Translations under genes and position numbers: made by a program
Origin: Henckelia pumila
Lineage: Eukaryota > Streptophyta > Magnoliopsida > Lamiales > Gesneriaceae
NCBI RefSeq assembly: GCF_033568475.1
Contig: NC_133122.1
Coordinates: 17,788,206-17,852,205, forward strand
Reading direction: 5' to 3'
Length of the DNA stretch: 64,000 nt
The notes under the pieces: generated by a model
Told to the model about the DNA's origin: nothing
The model's database searches: none
The model's input: the letters and a program-made list of their open reading frames with translations, nothing else
Shown: positions 23,117 to 33,416 of the stretch, piece by piece
Layout of the letters: each line of letters begins with the position of its first letter
Position numbering within the stretch: the stretch's first letter is position 1

Positions 23117-23128
23117 TATTTTTCAACA
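22820..23128 (-). repeat. 5' LTR of element C
   Basis: It is 309 bp. It has a longer (AAT)n tract (23079-23114) and an extra AATATTCAAT unit compared with the 3' LTR. The TATA box (plus TATTTATA, 22944-22951) is read on the minus strand. Confidence 0.9.
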
Positions 23129-23373
23129 GTTTCAATGTATACTTCCAGCGTTTTTATTTATTTATTTATTAGCTTCAAATTTTTTTTAAAAAAATAATAT
23201 TATATGAGAAAAAATAAATAAATTTATTGATAAATGTTGATATGCTAATAATAAAGTCTCACGTTTTTTTTTTTGAAAAGAACGTTTTAAAATATATTGA
23301 TCATTAAAGCAGTGCATTTAATACCCATAATAAAAATATTTAAAAAGTTGAAACCTACATCGGATCAACAGTT

Positions 23374-23728
23374 AGAGGTATCAAAAAATAGGCTAAGTTC
23401 GTTGGATTTGCCCGCCCCGCTATACAAAATTGAGGGGTTGAGTTGGCAATTTCTCAATCCGTCTAAAAGGCAGGCCAGCCCGCACCGCCCTACCTAATGG
23501 TGGGTTGTGGTGGGTTTTGCGTTGACCCGGAAAAACCCGCTAATTTACACGTGAGCCTGTCGGATTGGTCTGCCCCGCCATCTAAAATGGGTTGATTGAT
23601 TTGATGTTTTTCCAACTCGCATAAATTGTGAGCCGACCAACCCGCCCCGCCTCACCTTGCCTAACGGTGAGTTACGACGAGTTGTGGACCAGCCCACTCC
23701 GTGGCCCATTTTGATTTTTGACACCTCT
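23374..23728. mobile_element. hAT-like non-autonomous element
   Basis: The ends AGAGGTATCAAAAAAT (23374) and ATTTTTGACACCTCT (to 23728) are inverted repeats of the AGGGGTGTCAA hAT type. The body is GC-rich, with many CCCGCC/GGGTTG units, against an AT-rich background. A clear 8-bp target duplication was not found. A similar GC-rich block lies at 56064-56410. Confidence 0.5.
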
Positions 23729-24120
23729 TCGTCAACTCATCAACCTCATATATTAACTATCTTTGCCATATAAATTTAATGGATGAAACCAAATATTCTA
23801 CTTTTTTTTCATTTAATAAAAGTTATAACGTATGTGGACTTATTTTAGTAAAATTTTAAAATAATTAAATGATTTGCTAATTATAATCAATAACTTATGG
23901 ATTAAATTAAAAGAACAATCTTAAAAAGATGTACATACCAATTATTGGGTACGTGGTTGCTATTATATTAACTCCTCTTGCTACTATATATATTAACTCA
24001 TTTAAATTAAATTTATATCTTGATATTTTTATATATTATATGCTACGTGTTATAAATGAAGAAAACAATTGGATTCCATTTCTCAAACAGAAAAATTCAT
24101 CCATTTCATCCAACTCTCAA

Positions 24121-24222
24121 GAATAATAATCAAAACTGCAAAAACGTACCAAAATCCATGATTTAGTGAATGAATAATAATCAAAACTGCAAAAACGTAC
24201 CAATATTCATGATTTAGTGAAT
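24121..24222. repeat. 51-bp direct tandem duplication
   Basis: Two units, starting at 24121 and 24172, share GAATAATAATCAAAACTGCA and CATGATTTAGTGAATG with two substitutions. No function is evident. Confidence 0.8.
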
Positions 24223-25046
24223 GATTATAGATGATAATCTTCAATTTTACAATTTTCCTTGGAAACAAAAATTTTTAATTTTACAGTTTTCCTTAAAAAC
24301 CAGAAAATGAAAATTCTGTCGATGAAAAACAAACTGACGCATTTGGGACCGTAACACCTTTTATAATTAAATAAAATTTCATTATTTCTAATTTGGTACT
24401 TCAACAAATAAAAAAAAATCATATATGGATACCACACAATATTATTATGACAAATAAATTCTTAAATTAATTCTTCAATTCTAAATTAGACCAAATCAAT
24501 TTATGACTTATTTAATTAATAACATTTGAACATTTTACAAATATTACCCCTAACAAAATTCCAACAATAAAACGTTTAGTGATCACGTATGTTAATTCAT
24601 GAAATGATTCACTCCACGATACTATGACATAAGTTTTCTGACCCACACCACTTCCTCCAAATTTCGCAACAGTTGCAACACAAAAATAGAGTCGGCCCGA
24701 GACGATAAAGACTTCAATGAACACAAACATAAATAAATAAATGGGCCACTAGCCCAGATATTATAAGAATGCTAACTCTTGGAGTTAGTAAAGCAAATAA
24801 ATTAGTCTTTAAAAAAAAAAAAAAAAAAAAAAGCAAATATTAGTATATTATTAAATTAAAATGAAAAAAAGCAAAAAGATCAATAGCTCCGAAACGACAA
24901 TAAACCACGTTTTCACCCCCGATTTTCGTTTAATACATTATACTTGCATCCACAAGTTTACATTCCCCACTTATATATTAAATTACCATTAACAAAATAC
25001 ATTACACACGTGCATACAATATATACATATATATATATATTATATT

Positions 25047-25385
25047 CTACGACTCGTGGCGCCTCCCCGACCGGTTCAGCCGTATGCGTGCGACACCCTC
25101 TTCACCCACCGGACCCACGTCGTTGAAAGTCTGAGCCGCCAATTGGTCCGCCTCTTTCAGGGAGGAGGCGATGCTCCCAGCCGGCGTCTCCTCCATATCC
25201 ACCGCCACCACGACCGGCGTCCCCTCCTTGTCCACCGCCAGTCTATGCCCCGTCTTCGGCTCCCCGTGGCCTCCATACGAAACCTCCCTTCTCCCCGTTT
25301 TCTCTTCTCCTCCTCCAATTCTCATCTCCTCCATTTTCCTTCTTGCTTCTTCCTTTGTTTCATCGTACGACTCCTACATTGCCAT
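25047..25385 (-). CDS. Small hydrophilic protein of unknown function; N-terminus broken by a stop at codon 4
   Basis: The 95-residue open frame 25334-25047 starts MEEMRIGGGEEK. It is glycine- and charge-rich and contains AAQTFNDVGPVGEEG near its C-terminus. I do not recognise the family; composition and position beside an LEA gene suggest a stress or seed-type hydrophilic protein, but this is inference. The block is clearly richer in G+C than its flanks, which supports coding. The same frame extends upstream without interruption to codon 4: ATG GCA ATG (25385-25377) is followed by TAG (25376-25374), then 13 sense codons reach the internal ATG at 25334. The ancestral start was perhaps at 25385, and the present protein, if any, starts at 25334. 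It could also be the last exon of a longer gene. Confidence 0.5.
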
Positions 25386-25596
25386 AGCTTGAGAAATTAA
25401 TGCGTAATACTTTGGTAGAATTTCGAACTGGGAATTCAATTTAGGGATGAAAGCAAATCTTTATTTCATCTTTAATCTGTATAACAAAAAGAACATATAT
25501 ATGTTCCTTCATTCATTATTATAATCAAGAAAAATAGAAACAAATGGTACAAAGAAATTAAATACAAACCAGTAGTAATCTGTAAAGACTGTTAAC

Positions 25597-27480
25597 TCAT
25601 AATCTGCTAACCTTGGCTGCTTCTGTAGTGTCCGCCGCCTTGTGTTTCGCGGCTTCTCCGGTTTCCTCCGCCGCTTGCTTCGTCTCTTCTTTCTTCCCTA
25701 TCAAGAAATCCCTGGCTCGCCTAGCAGCATCCGCCGCCGAGTCCTTCAACTCTGTAATCTTTCCCACAGCTGTATCTTTCCCTTCTATTGCTTTATCAGT
25801 TGTGTAATCCTTGTACTCACCAGCTTTGTCCATGGTTGCATCCTTGGCTTCACCGGCCTTGCCCACCGTCGTGTCCTTGGCTTGTTGCGCTTTGTCCATA
25901 GCATAATCTTTGTACTCCCCCGCCTGTTGCATAGCAGAGTCCTTAGTTTCCTTGGCTTTTTCAGCGGCAAAGTCTCTGGTCTCTCTGGCCCTATCGGCCG
26001 CACCCTCCGCTTTCTCCACCATGTAGTCTTTAGAATCGCCGATTTGCCCCCCAACAGTATCTTTCGTCTGTTGGGCCTTCTCTGCAGCAGAGTCCTTGGT
26101 TTCTTTAGCCTTCTCCGCCGCCTCATCGGATTCCTGGGATGCAGAATCCTTCACATCTTCAGCTTTCTCCGCCGTTTGGTTCTTATACTCCTCCGCCTTA
26201 TGGGCGGCGGAATCCTTCATCTCCTTGCCCTTCTCTTCCGCCACCCCCGTAGTGTCGCGGGTACTATCGGCAGCTTCTTGAGACTTACCCAGCACTGTTT
26301 GCTTCGCGTATTCTACCGTTCCCTGCACAGTACCGATCAGGCTCCCGATAATCCCGGGGGACCTCTCTTCTCGCTTGCCCACCGTCGTGTCCTTGGCTTG
26401 TTGTGCTTTGTCCATAGCATAATCTTTGTACTCCCCCGCCTGTTGCATAGCCGAGTCCCTAGTTCCCTTGGCTTTTTCAGCGGCAGAGTCCTTGATATCT
26501 CTCGTCCTATCGGCCGCACCCTCCGCTTTCTCCGCCATGTAGTCTTTAGACTCGCCGATATTTCCCCCAACGGTATCTTTCGTCTGTTGGGCCTTCTCTG
26601 CAGCAGAGTCCTTGGTTTCTTTAGCTTTCTCCGCCGTTTGGTTACTATACTCCTCCGTCTTATGGGCGGCGGAATCCTTCATCTCCTTGCCCCTCTCTTC
26701 GGCCACCCCCGCAGTGTCGCGGGTACTATCGGCAGCTTCTTGAGACTTACCCAGCACTGTTTCCTTCGCGTATTCTACCGTTCCCTGCACAGTACCGATC
26801 AGGCTCCCGATAATCCCGGGGGACCTCTCTTCTCGCTTGCCCACCGTGATATCCTTGGCTTGTTGCGCTTTGTCCACAGCATAATCTTTGTACTCCCCCG
26901 CCTGTTCCATAGCCGATTCCTTAGTTTCCTTGGCTTTTTCAGCGGCAGAGTCCTTAGTATCTCTGGCCCTATCCGCCGCCCCCTCCGCTTTCTCAGCTAT
27001 GTAGTCTTTAGACTCGCCGATCTTTCCCCCCACGGTATCTTTCGTCTGTTGGGCCTTCTCTGCAGCAGAGTCCTTGGTTTCTTTAGCTTTCTCCGCCGCC
27101 TCATCCGATTTCTGGGATGCAGAATCCTTCACATCTTTAGCTTTCTCCGCCGTTTGGTTCTTATACTCCTCCGTCTTCTGCGCGGCGGAATCCTTCGCCA
27201 CACCCGCAGTGTCGCGCGTACTATCAGCAGCTTCTTGGGACTTACCCATCACTGCTTCCTTCGCGTAATCTACCGTTCCTTGAACTGTACCGATCAGGCT
27301 CCCAATGATCCCGGGGGACCTCTCTTCTCGCCTCCCACCTACTAGATCAATGTGGGCCGGCTCTTCTTCCATTGTAGCCTCTGTTTCTCTCCTTCCCCTG
27401 TTCGCTTCGCTCAACTCCTCCGCCGCTGTTTTCGCAGCTGCTTCGGCCTTCTCTTCCCTGGATTCTTGTCTTGATGCCAT
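25597..27480 (-). CDS. Group 3 (LEA_4 / D-29-like) late embryogenesis abundant protein with three tandem modules
   Basis: A single-exon ORF of 627 residues. LEA_4 proteins are intrinsically disordered when wet and form amphipathic helices on drying; they protect membranes and enzymes in seeds and water-stressed tissue. The N-terminus (MASRQESREEKAEAAAKTAA) is typical of the D-29/ECP63 type. The body is made of 11-mer motifs such as AEKAKETKDSA, AGEYKDYAMDK and AQQAKDTTVGK. Three large modules start at about residues 51, 216 and 370, each opening with REERSPGIIGSLIGTVQGTV. Their lengths are 165, 154 and about 165 residues; a C-terminal tail (about 535-627) ends AAKVSRL. Cysteine is absent. No signal peptide is evident. 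The start at 27480 is the first ATG and is supported by the family-typical N-terminus. Upstream, an ACGT-containing site (CACGTT, 27821-27826) may be ABRE-like. The modules differ by indels of 7 and 18 residues, which argues for unequal exchange. Confidence 0.9.
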   Translation of the reverse strand: MASRQESREEKAEAAAKTAAEELSEANRGRRETEATMEEEPAHIDLVGGRREERSPGIIGSLIGTVQGTVDYAKEAVMGKSQEAADSTRDTAGVAKDSAAQKTEEYKNQTAEKAKDVKDSASQKSDEAAEKAKETKDSAAEKAQQTKDTVGGKIGESKDYIAEKAEGAADRARDTKDSAAEKAKETKESAMEQAGEYKDYAVDKAQQAKDITVGKREERSPGIIGSLIGTVQGTVEYAKETVLGKSQEAADSTRDTAGVAEERGKEMKDSAAHKTEEYSNQTAEKAKETKDSAAEKAQQTKDTVGGNIGESKDYMAEKAEGAADRTRDIKDSAAEKAKGTRDSAMQQAGEYKDYAMDKAQQAKDTTVGKREERSPGIIGSLIGTVQGTVEYAKQTVLGKSQEAADSTRDTTGVAEEKGKEMKDSAAHKAEEYKNQTAEKAEDVKDSASQESDEAAEKAKETKDSAAEKAQQTKDTVGGQIGDSKDYMVEKAEGAADRARETRDFAAEKAKETKDSAMQQAGEYKDYAMDKAQQAKDTTVGKAGEAKDATMDKAGEYKDYTTDKAIEGKDTAVGKITELKDSAADAARRARDFLIGKKEETKQAAEETGEAAKHKAADTTEAAKVSRL

Positions 27481-29157
27481 TCTATCAACAGTCGAATAAA
27501 TAAATACAAACTTGAAACAGGTAATGAAAATGTTAAATGCTTTTCAACTTCAACTTGCAAATTTTCCTGTGCCGATGGGGTTTTATGAACAAACGGGAGG
27601 AATCTACGCTGGCTAGCTAATTTCTACAAAAAAATTCGTGAAAAGCTAGGATTTTTGAGAGACTGACAGGTAGAAATGGTGCATGCGTTGCTGGACTCCA
27701 CAGCCACGCCATGTGGCGTGAATATGGGATGATAGGGATGAAATAGAGAAGTTTCGAGCATCGAAATACGTTGGCCAATTTTATCCTCCGATGCTCTGCG
27801 CCTCTGGTGCAAAGTTAATCCACGTTTTTATCCAAATATAGATACTACAAAACAAACTTTTATAAAAAATATATATATACGACAAATGAAATTATTCTCT
27901 TTATTTTTCAAAAAGAAAATAAAATGTATATCTAATTTAAGAATTGGAAAAAATTTAGTTATGACATAAGTATCTCTTTTCTTATTGTTGAATCATGAAA
28001 AGAATATAATGATCATGTGGTATTTGGTTTATCATAATTTTGTATTAAATACATTTAATAATTGAAATAGAATTAAAAGCCATATTAAAGAAATGTTTAA
28101 TTAGAAAGATTAAAGAAAATTAGAGTCTCGGGGGTAAGCATTCCTATACTTCGATAACATTTTGGTTTTTGATTTTTTTTAGAAAAAATTCAACCAATTT
28201 TTATTTTACAATTACTGTAAATCAAGAAGAACATTATGAGAATTGATAAAAAGTTTTTAAAAAATAAATAAAATTTGTAAAATTAGAAATAATTTTTTTA
28301 CAAAAATTTAATAATATTAATTTGTCAGCCCATACAATGAAAAAAATTCACCATGAGTCCATGATAATAATTGATTTGTTTCCACGAGCCCAAACTTAAC
28401 TTTAATTTTTCGGAAAAAAAGATAAACCATAGCACCATAAATATTTTGAAATCCAAGAAGGTAGAACACAATTTACCCACTCGATACATGAGTGTGTATT
28501 ATAGCAGACATAATTTGAAGCCCAAACTTAACATTTAATTTTAAGTTGATAGAGATATTATAAGTTTTATAATATTAATACCAAAAAATGTAGCTTATAA
28601 ATATCCAGATATTAAAATAGTTTTTTTCCTTTGTTCTTTTAAGTTTTAAGTGATTTTGATCTTTTATGTATCATTTAAATCTCTTATGTTATCAAATTTT
28701 ATTAATGTTATCAAATTTCATTTTCAATCAGTATCTTATCTTTATTAGAACCAATTCAGTGCTAATGCTATGTTAATGTATAAATGTACTCTCTAAACAA
28801 AAATGAATAAAATTTCCATAATAAAAAATTATAAGACCAAAATTGAAATTTAATAAAAAAGACACCAACAAAAATATAAGACTAAAGTGCAATTTTCCTT
28901 AAAACTAGTTTGAATAATATAATTACTGAATGTAATAGTTGAGGACCGATGGGGAAACCCATTGATCCTTGACAAATTAACTAGTTTAACTCAGAGTACC
29001 CCACTCGGCACTCCCACAGCATTTGAGTTATTTGTTTCCAAGACCCGTACACAATATTACACATTTTTTTGATGTATCTTATACAAATATTTAACAGTGA
29101 AACATGATTTTTTACACTGCCTTGCTGTGATTCTTGGACTGGCAAAACAACTTCTGT
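27481..29157. other. Intergenic region, with the upstream side of the LEA gene
   Basis: 27481-27840 is moderately mixed in composition and is the probable promoter and 5' leader of the LEA gene. It includes an imperfect palindrome GCCACGCCATGTGGCGTG (27701-27718) and an ACGT core at 27821. From 27850 to 29050 the DNA is AT-rich, with no ORF worth naming. The 3' flank of the GT47 gene begins near 29157. Confidence 0.5.
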
Positions 29158-32130
29158 TCACGAATCCTCAATCCCATGAAGCCTGATATTGAGTCTCCTT
29201 AGCCAAATCGAATGAAGCGTCATATGAAACACGTCGTACCTCTTCGGCTGCAGATTCACCTCAAAATGTCGTCTCGCCTGGACGCCCCGTCTCTGCATTC
29301 GGATGTATTGACTCGTAGAGATTCCGGTCAGAATCTTTTTAAGATTTGGGATCTCCGCAACTGAAATTTCGACAGAAAACGACTTCCAGTTCAAGACGTC
29401 GCTGAACGGGGGGACGTAGTTATCCTTGATGAGCACGGGAACGCAACCGGTGTACAGGGCTTCGACCATTCTTGGGCTCGCGACTTCGTACCCGCTGGGG
29501 CAAATGCAGTACTTGCTTTTCCTCATCATGGCTGGGTAAGAGACATCCTTTGGGAGGTACTTGTGGACTTGCACGTCTTGGTCTTTGTCTTCCCAATGTT
29601 TGAGAAGAATAGGCCTAATGGGACCGTGAAGTCCACCGGCAAAGAAAACGAGGATCGGTCGTTTGGAGGGCGATGGACCGCCGATCAAGCCATTGGTATG
29701 ACGACCAGGTAGATTTATCTCCGGTATGGAGACGTCTTTCGAGGGTTGAAATCCTTCCGACATGTTTGCGTTGCATAATGCTCGAATCGAGTTGTTAAAT
29801 AGCCAGGGAACCGATTTAGAAAGCTCGGGCCCCTACAATAAGAATATACACACAATCAATAAAAAAAAGCCATCTACTTTGAACAAACATCACAATAGCA
29901 AGAACTTAAACCTGCAAGGGAAATGGACATTGCAAGAAAATGAAAAAACAGAGGAAAACAGGCAAAAGACTAAGAACTAAGATGTATTTACCCAATCGTG
30001 GCAAGCCAACATGAAATGATCGGCTCCAAGGCTTCGATTCCAATATGGATATTTCTCAGAGACAAGATTGACATAGTCCTTCACGGTCTGTTTCATTGGC
30101 AACCAATGATCTTTTGGAGATTTATTGTATATGAAGTGGACTATTGATGCCACGCTGAATGGGAGGAAGAAAACATGAGCATTTTCAGGTTCCCTTGTCC
30201 GAAATTTTGTCGTTTCCATCTTATATATGAAGTTTCCCTCCATGGAATAAATGCTACCACAAGGACCATTGTGGAAAATAGGTTGCTCTCCTTCTCCATA
30301 GACATACACTTTGAACTGCTTTTCCATCTCCAAATAGCTCCTAATGTGCCAAATAAAGGTTACATGTGATTAATGGAACCTTGCTACATGTACAACTCCG
30401 AAGTAACACAAGCTCAAAAGATCACACATAGGCCATGCTCCCAAACTCGAGAGGAACTCGAAAACACTGAACCTAGTTACTCAAAGTAACAAAAATTCAT
30501 AAATTTCTTGACACCCGTGGCGTGATGGTAGTATTTAAGGTCGATTCTGAGACCATTAGTCGTATTGTTGAACCCATTGAGCAAGACCAATGTGAGGCTT
30601 CCCAAAAGTTTAGGTGCAATTAAAATAAAGTAATAATTCGTTCATGCATATATTTACAAAGTTGCATTGAATGACTTGCTATGTTTTAATTTCAAGTCGA
30701 TTGTGGACTAGTGTTCGGTAACACCATTTAACAAAGCTAATAAATGAAACATACCGATGAAAAGCCATAGGATTCCAATAGATTGGACCGTTAGGGATGT
30801 AGTCCGAGTCGTATGTTCCATTCCCCTTATTCGCATCTCGAATTGAGGCTCTAGCTCGCTGGAGTCGGGCTTCAAGAGTTTCTAAATTGCTGAACTTTCT
30901 TTTTATTCTCGGATTCGCTGAAAGGACAAGGGTCTCATTTGATGAAGGAATAAGATAAGATCCATTTTTGGAGATTATAGAACTCTCTGCCCCCTCCTCT
31001 ACCTGTTTATACAATTATCACAAGAATATAAATCCCAGTTATTAATATCAAGATTTGATTTAACATTATTGTAAGACATATATTACAATCGCCACGCCAC
31101 ATTAATCTACGCCAATGTAACACCAAGAATGATAAAATTCTAAAAGTCAAATTAAAAATTTTTCATCCTTATTTGAAAAGTACAAATTTGTCTTTATTAA
31201 AGATTCTTTGCTCAAGCAATGTCATAATTGAACAAACGGAATAAAGGTGTGAAAACTAATTACCAAAGCAATACTATATTTAGGGACAAGAAAATAACAG
31301 CGTCTAAGTTGGTTGAGGTACCATATATATATTTAACATCCTCACATGGACTTTTTCCAGAATCATGCATGCTATTTGTCAGCTAATTAGAGTATAGGCA
31401 AAATTTATCAAAAATAAAAAATGAAAATGAAAACGAAAGGATAGGATAGGGAAATAGGTTTCTTAATTTCTTTATTCTATAATTCGCAAAATTAAATATT
31501 AAACAAAGTATATAAATAATAGCCAGATCTTTCATTTATTATGTTATCACCATACTAAAATTTCACATATTTGGACCAAAACTTGTACTGAGAAAAAAAT
31601 TGCTTATGAAATTTAAATTTATATGCACTATAAATTTTTAAGATTGTTCTGCATGCTAAAAATTAATTATATTATGATTGACATTAAAAATTTATAAGAA
31701 AATCATGAGATCCTCTGTAAAATAAAAATAATAATAACAATAAAAGGGTTCTCACATGTGGAGGATGCAGTGTCCTTGTATCTACAACGGCAAGCGGCGG
31801 TGCGGCGAAGCGGTTCAGATTGTAGTCCGCCGAAAGCGCCTCCTCCTTTTCTCCACCACCCACCACCGGCCGCCACAGCTCAAAGGCCGCGCCGCCGTCT
31901 CCCAGCGGTGGAACACTCTCGTCAGCACTCCCCCCTCCATTATTACTACTGTAACCAGGAAAAAGAGAAGTCCGCACCCAAGGATGATCGTAGCCGGAAG
32001 ACTTGGAACCCATCAAACCCACCACCCCGAAAACCACCATTAACGGAAGCATAAAACCCAGAAGCCTCGTCGAAGACGACGACGTTTTCCACCATGAACA
32101 CACTCTCCTCTTACACCCTCCCTCCATCAT
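29158..32130 (-). CDS. GT47 exostosin-family glycosyltransferase (probable, Golgi type II membrane protein)
   Basis: Four exons on the minus strand: 32130-31756, 31002-30755, 30340-29992, 29832-29158, joined in phase to 548 residues. All introns are GT-AG (donors GTGAGA, GTATGT, GTAAAT). The N-terminus has a short cytosolic basic part and one hydrophobic segment (about residues 22-41), as in Golgi type II proteins. A variable stem follows, then the exostosin domain from about residue 208 (SYLEMEKQFKVYVYGEGE) to about 505. It includes GADHFMLACHDW, FFAGGLHGPIRP, KYCICPSGYEVASPRMVEA and GCVPVLIKDNYVPPF. Plant members transfer sugars onto cell-wall polysaccharides; donor and acceptor cannot be told here. 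Length is normal for the family. Two adjacent ATGs (32130, 32127) are possible starts. An in-frame ATG at 32226 would translate a poly-T tract and is unlikely. Confidence 0.9.
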
Positions 32131-32990
32131 CACAAATCCAAGAAAACCCACCACAAAAAAAAAAAAAAAAAAAAACAAACAAATCAAATCACCATAATCC
32201 ACACGATTCGATTTTTCTTGGATCACCCCGAATCACTCACTCTTCATGCAGCAAGCCAAGCCCATTAATTCCCTCTGTCTAATTATACAATCCCCGACCT
32301 CTTCAATGATGATCCTCTCTTTAAATCTCCCTCCTCCCCTGTGACGTATGAGCTACATATACGAACAAAAATCCCGATTTGTACGTATATGGGAGTGAGT
32401 AACTTCGTGTTTTTTGTGTAAATTTAGGCTTTTTTTTTCCTCGGAAAAGTGAAGAACACAATTGGCGAGAGATTGTTAAGAGCACCGAACACGATAAATC
32501 GCCAAGCGTCGACTGGTCTCAGTCTCTGTTTTCGAGTTCTTCATGCAAAATTACGCACTTTTTAATTCTCTGTTCCCATTCTGCCCCCCTCCCTTTAAAT
32601 CTCGTATACCAAATAATTCATTATGATTTTTTCCTTAAATTGGACACCACTCGCGGAAGGAGAGATTGACTCCACTCGGGTGAGATTTTGTGACACGTGG
32701 CGATCATGTATGGCGAGTAAGATTTAGAAGGAGCGTGGGGTCGGGCGGAGATTGGGGTTTTTAGAATCTGGTATTAATTAATTAAATTCTAAAAATATGG
32801 TGATTAGCATCTTGAATGGAGAATTTATCTTCTTTATTTTTCGCAATTATTTTTATAATATTAATTATTCATTATTTTGTGTGAATTTATTGTGATGTGC
32901 TGATCTGTCTACAATCTCTCGGTTTGTTTGACGTAGTTTGTATTTTTCTGAATTTAGAAAAATTTTGATGGCCCATTTCAAATTTGAGTA

Positions 32991-33152
32991 ACACTCCTGT
33001 GCAACGGTCTCATTCGTGAGACGGGTCAACCCTATCCATATTTATAATAATAAGTAATACTTTTGACATAAAATGTAATACTTTTTAATGGATAACCCAT
33101 ATAAGAGACCCGTCACACGAATATGACCCGTGCAACGGTTGCATACAAGTGT
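32991..33152. mobile_element. Small inverted-repeat element (MITE-like)
   Basis: The termini ACACTCCTGTGCAACGG (32991-33007) and CGGTTGCATACAAGTGT (33136-33152) are imperfect inverted repeats. Inside, the GTGAGACGGGTCAACC arm faces GAGACCCGTCACACG. About 160 bp; no target duplication was recognised. Confidence 0.5.
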
Positions 33153-33284
33153 TTGCCTTCAAATTTTGTTCTCTTTACCCGGATATACCATATCATATAT
33201 TATCAAAATTGGTATTTTTTTTTTATATAGTTTCAACTAATTGTATCCATAAATTTGAGGTATATTTAAATATCATATAACAGA

Positions 33285-33416
33285 TTTGATATCGTGAGCA
33301 TTCATGATATTCACTTATGTGTGCACCGCTGACGTGGCATCATCTACATCCAATATATGAACGTCACATCAGCAGATGCACACATAAATGCACATATAGG
33401 TGCTCACAATATCAAA
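33285..33416. mobile_element. Foldback element, 132 bp
   Basis: TTTGATATCGTGAGCA (33285-33300) pairs with TGCTCACAATATCAAA (33401-33416). Internal arms around ATGTGTGCA and TGACGTGG pair with TGCACACAT and CGTCACATC. It is non-coding. Confidence 0.6.

Larger units (their letters stand above)
16930..23128 (-). mobile_element. Ty1/copia LTR retrotransposon C, full length, degenerate
   Basis: In minus orientation the 5' LTR is 22820-23128 and the 3' LTR 16930-17210. Both read TGTTGAAAAAT...TTTTCATAACA on the minus strand. A perfect 5-bp target duplication GTTTC flanks it (16925-16929 and 23129-23133). The order gag, protease, integrase, RT, RNase H (22021 down to about 17354), with integrase before RT, defines copia. 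The LTRs differ by about seven substitutions in 281 bp, plus a longer (AAT)n tract in the 5' LTR. Several stops and frameshifts make it non-autonomous. The 770-bp leader (22049-22819) is AT-rich and has no gene. Confidence 0.95.
23134..25046. other. Intergenic AT-rich stretch
   Basis: No gene is supported. It holds one hAT-like non-autonomous element (23374-23728), a 51-bp tandem duplication (24121-24222), a poly-A tract at 24811-24832, and short (TA)n at 25020-25040. ORFs here are short, AT-driven and unlike any family I know. Confidence 0.6.

Noticed and set aside
22961-23197. ORF with a long isoleucine run
   Set aside because: It is a translation of the (AAT)n tract in the 5' LTR of element C.
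25642-27345. 567-codon open frame on the plus strand opposite the LEA gene
   Set aside because: It is the mirror of the LEA coding repeats: biased codons keep the antisense frame open. The sense product has the family N-terminus and 11-mers; the antisense product resembles nothing and is rich in Leu/Arg/Phe.
30505-30610. Possible SINE in intron 2 of the GT47 gene (GTGGCGTGATGGTAGT, then GTTGAACCC)
   Set aside because: Only weak A/B-box likeness, no tail and no target duplication.
32003-32282. Small plus-strand ORFs with poly-lysine runs
   Set aside because: They are the antisense of GT47 exon 1 and of the poly-T tract.
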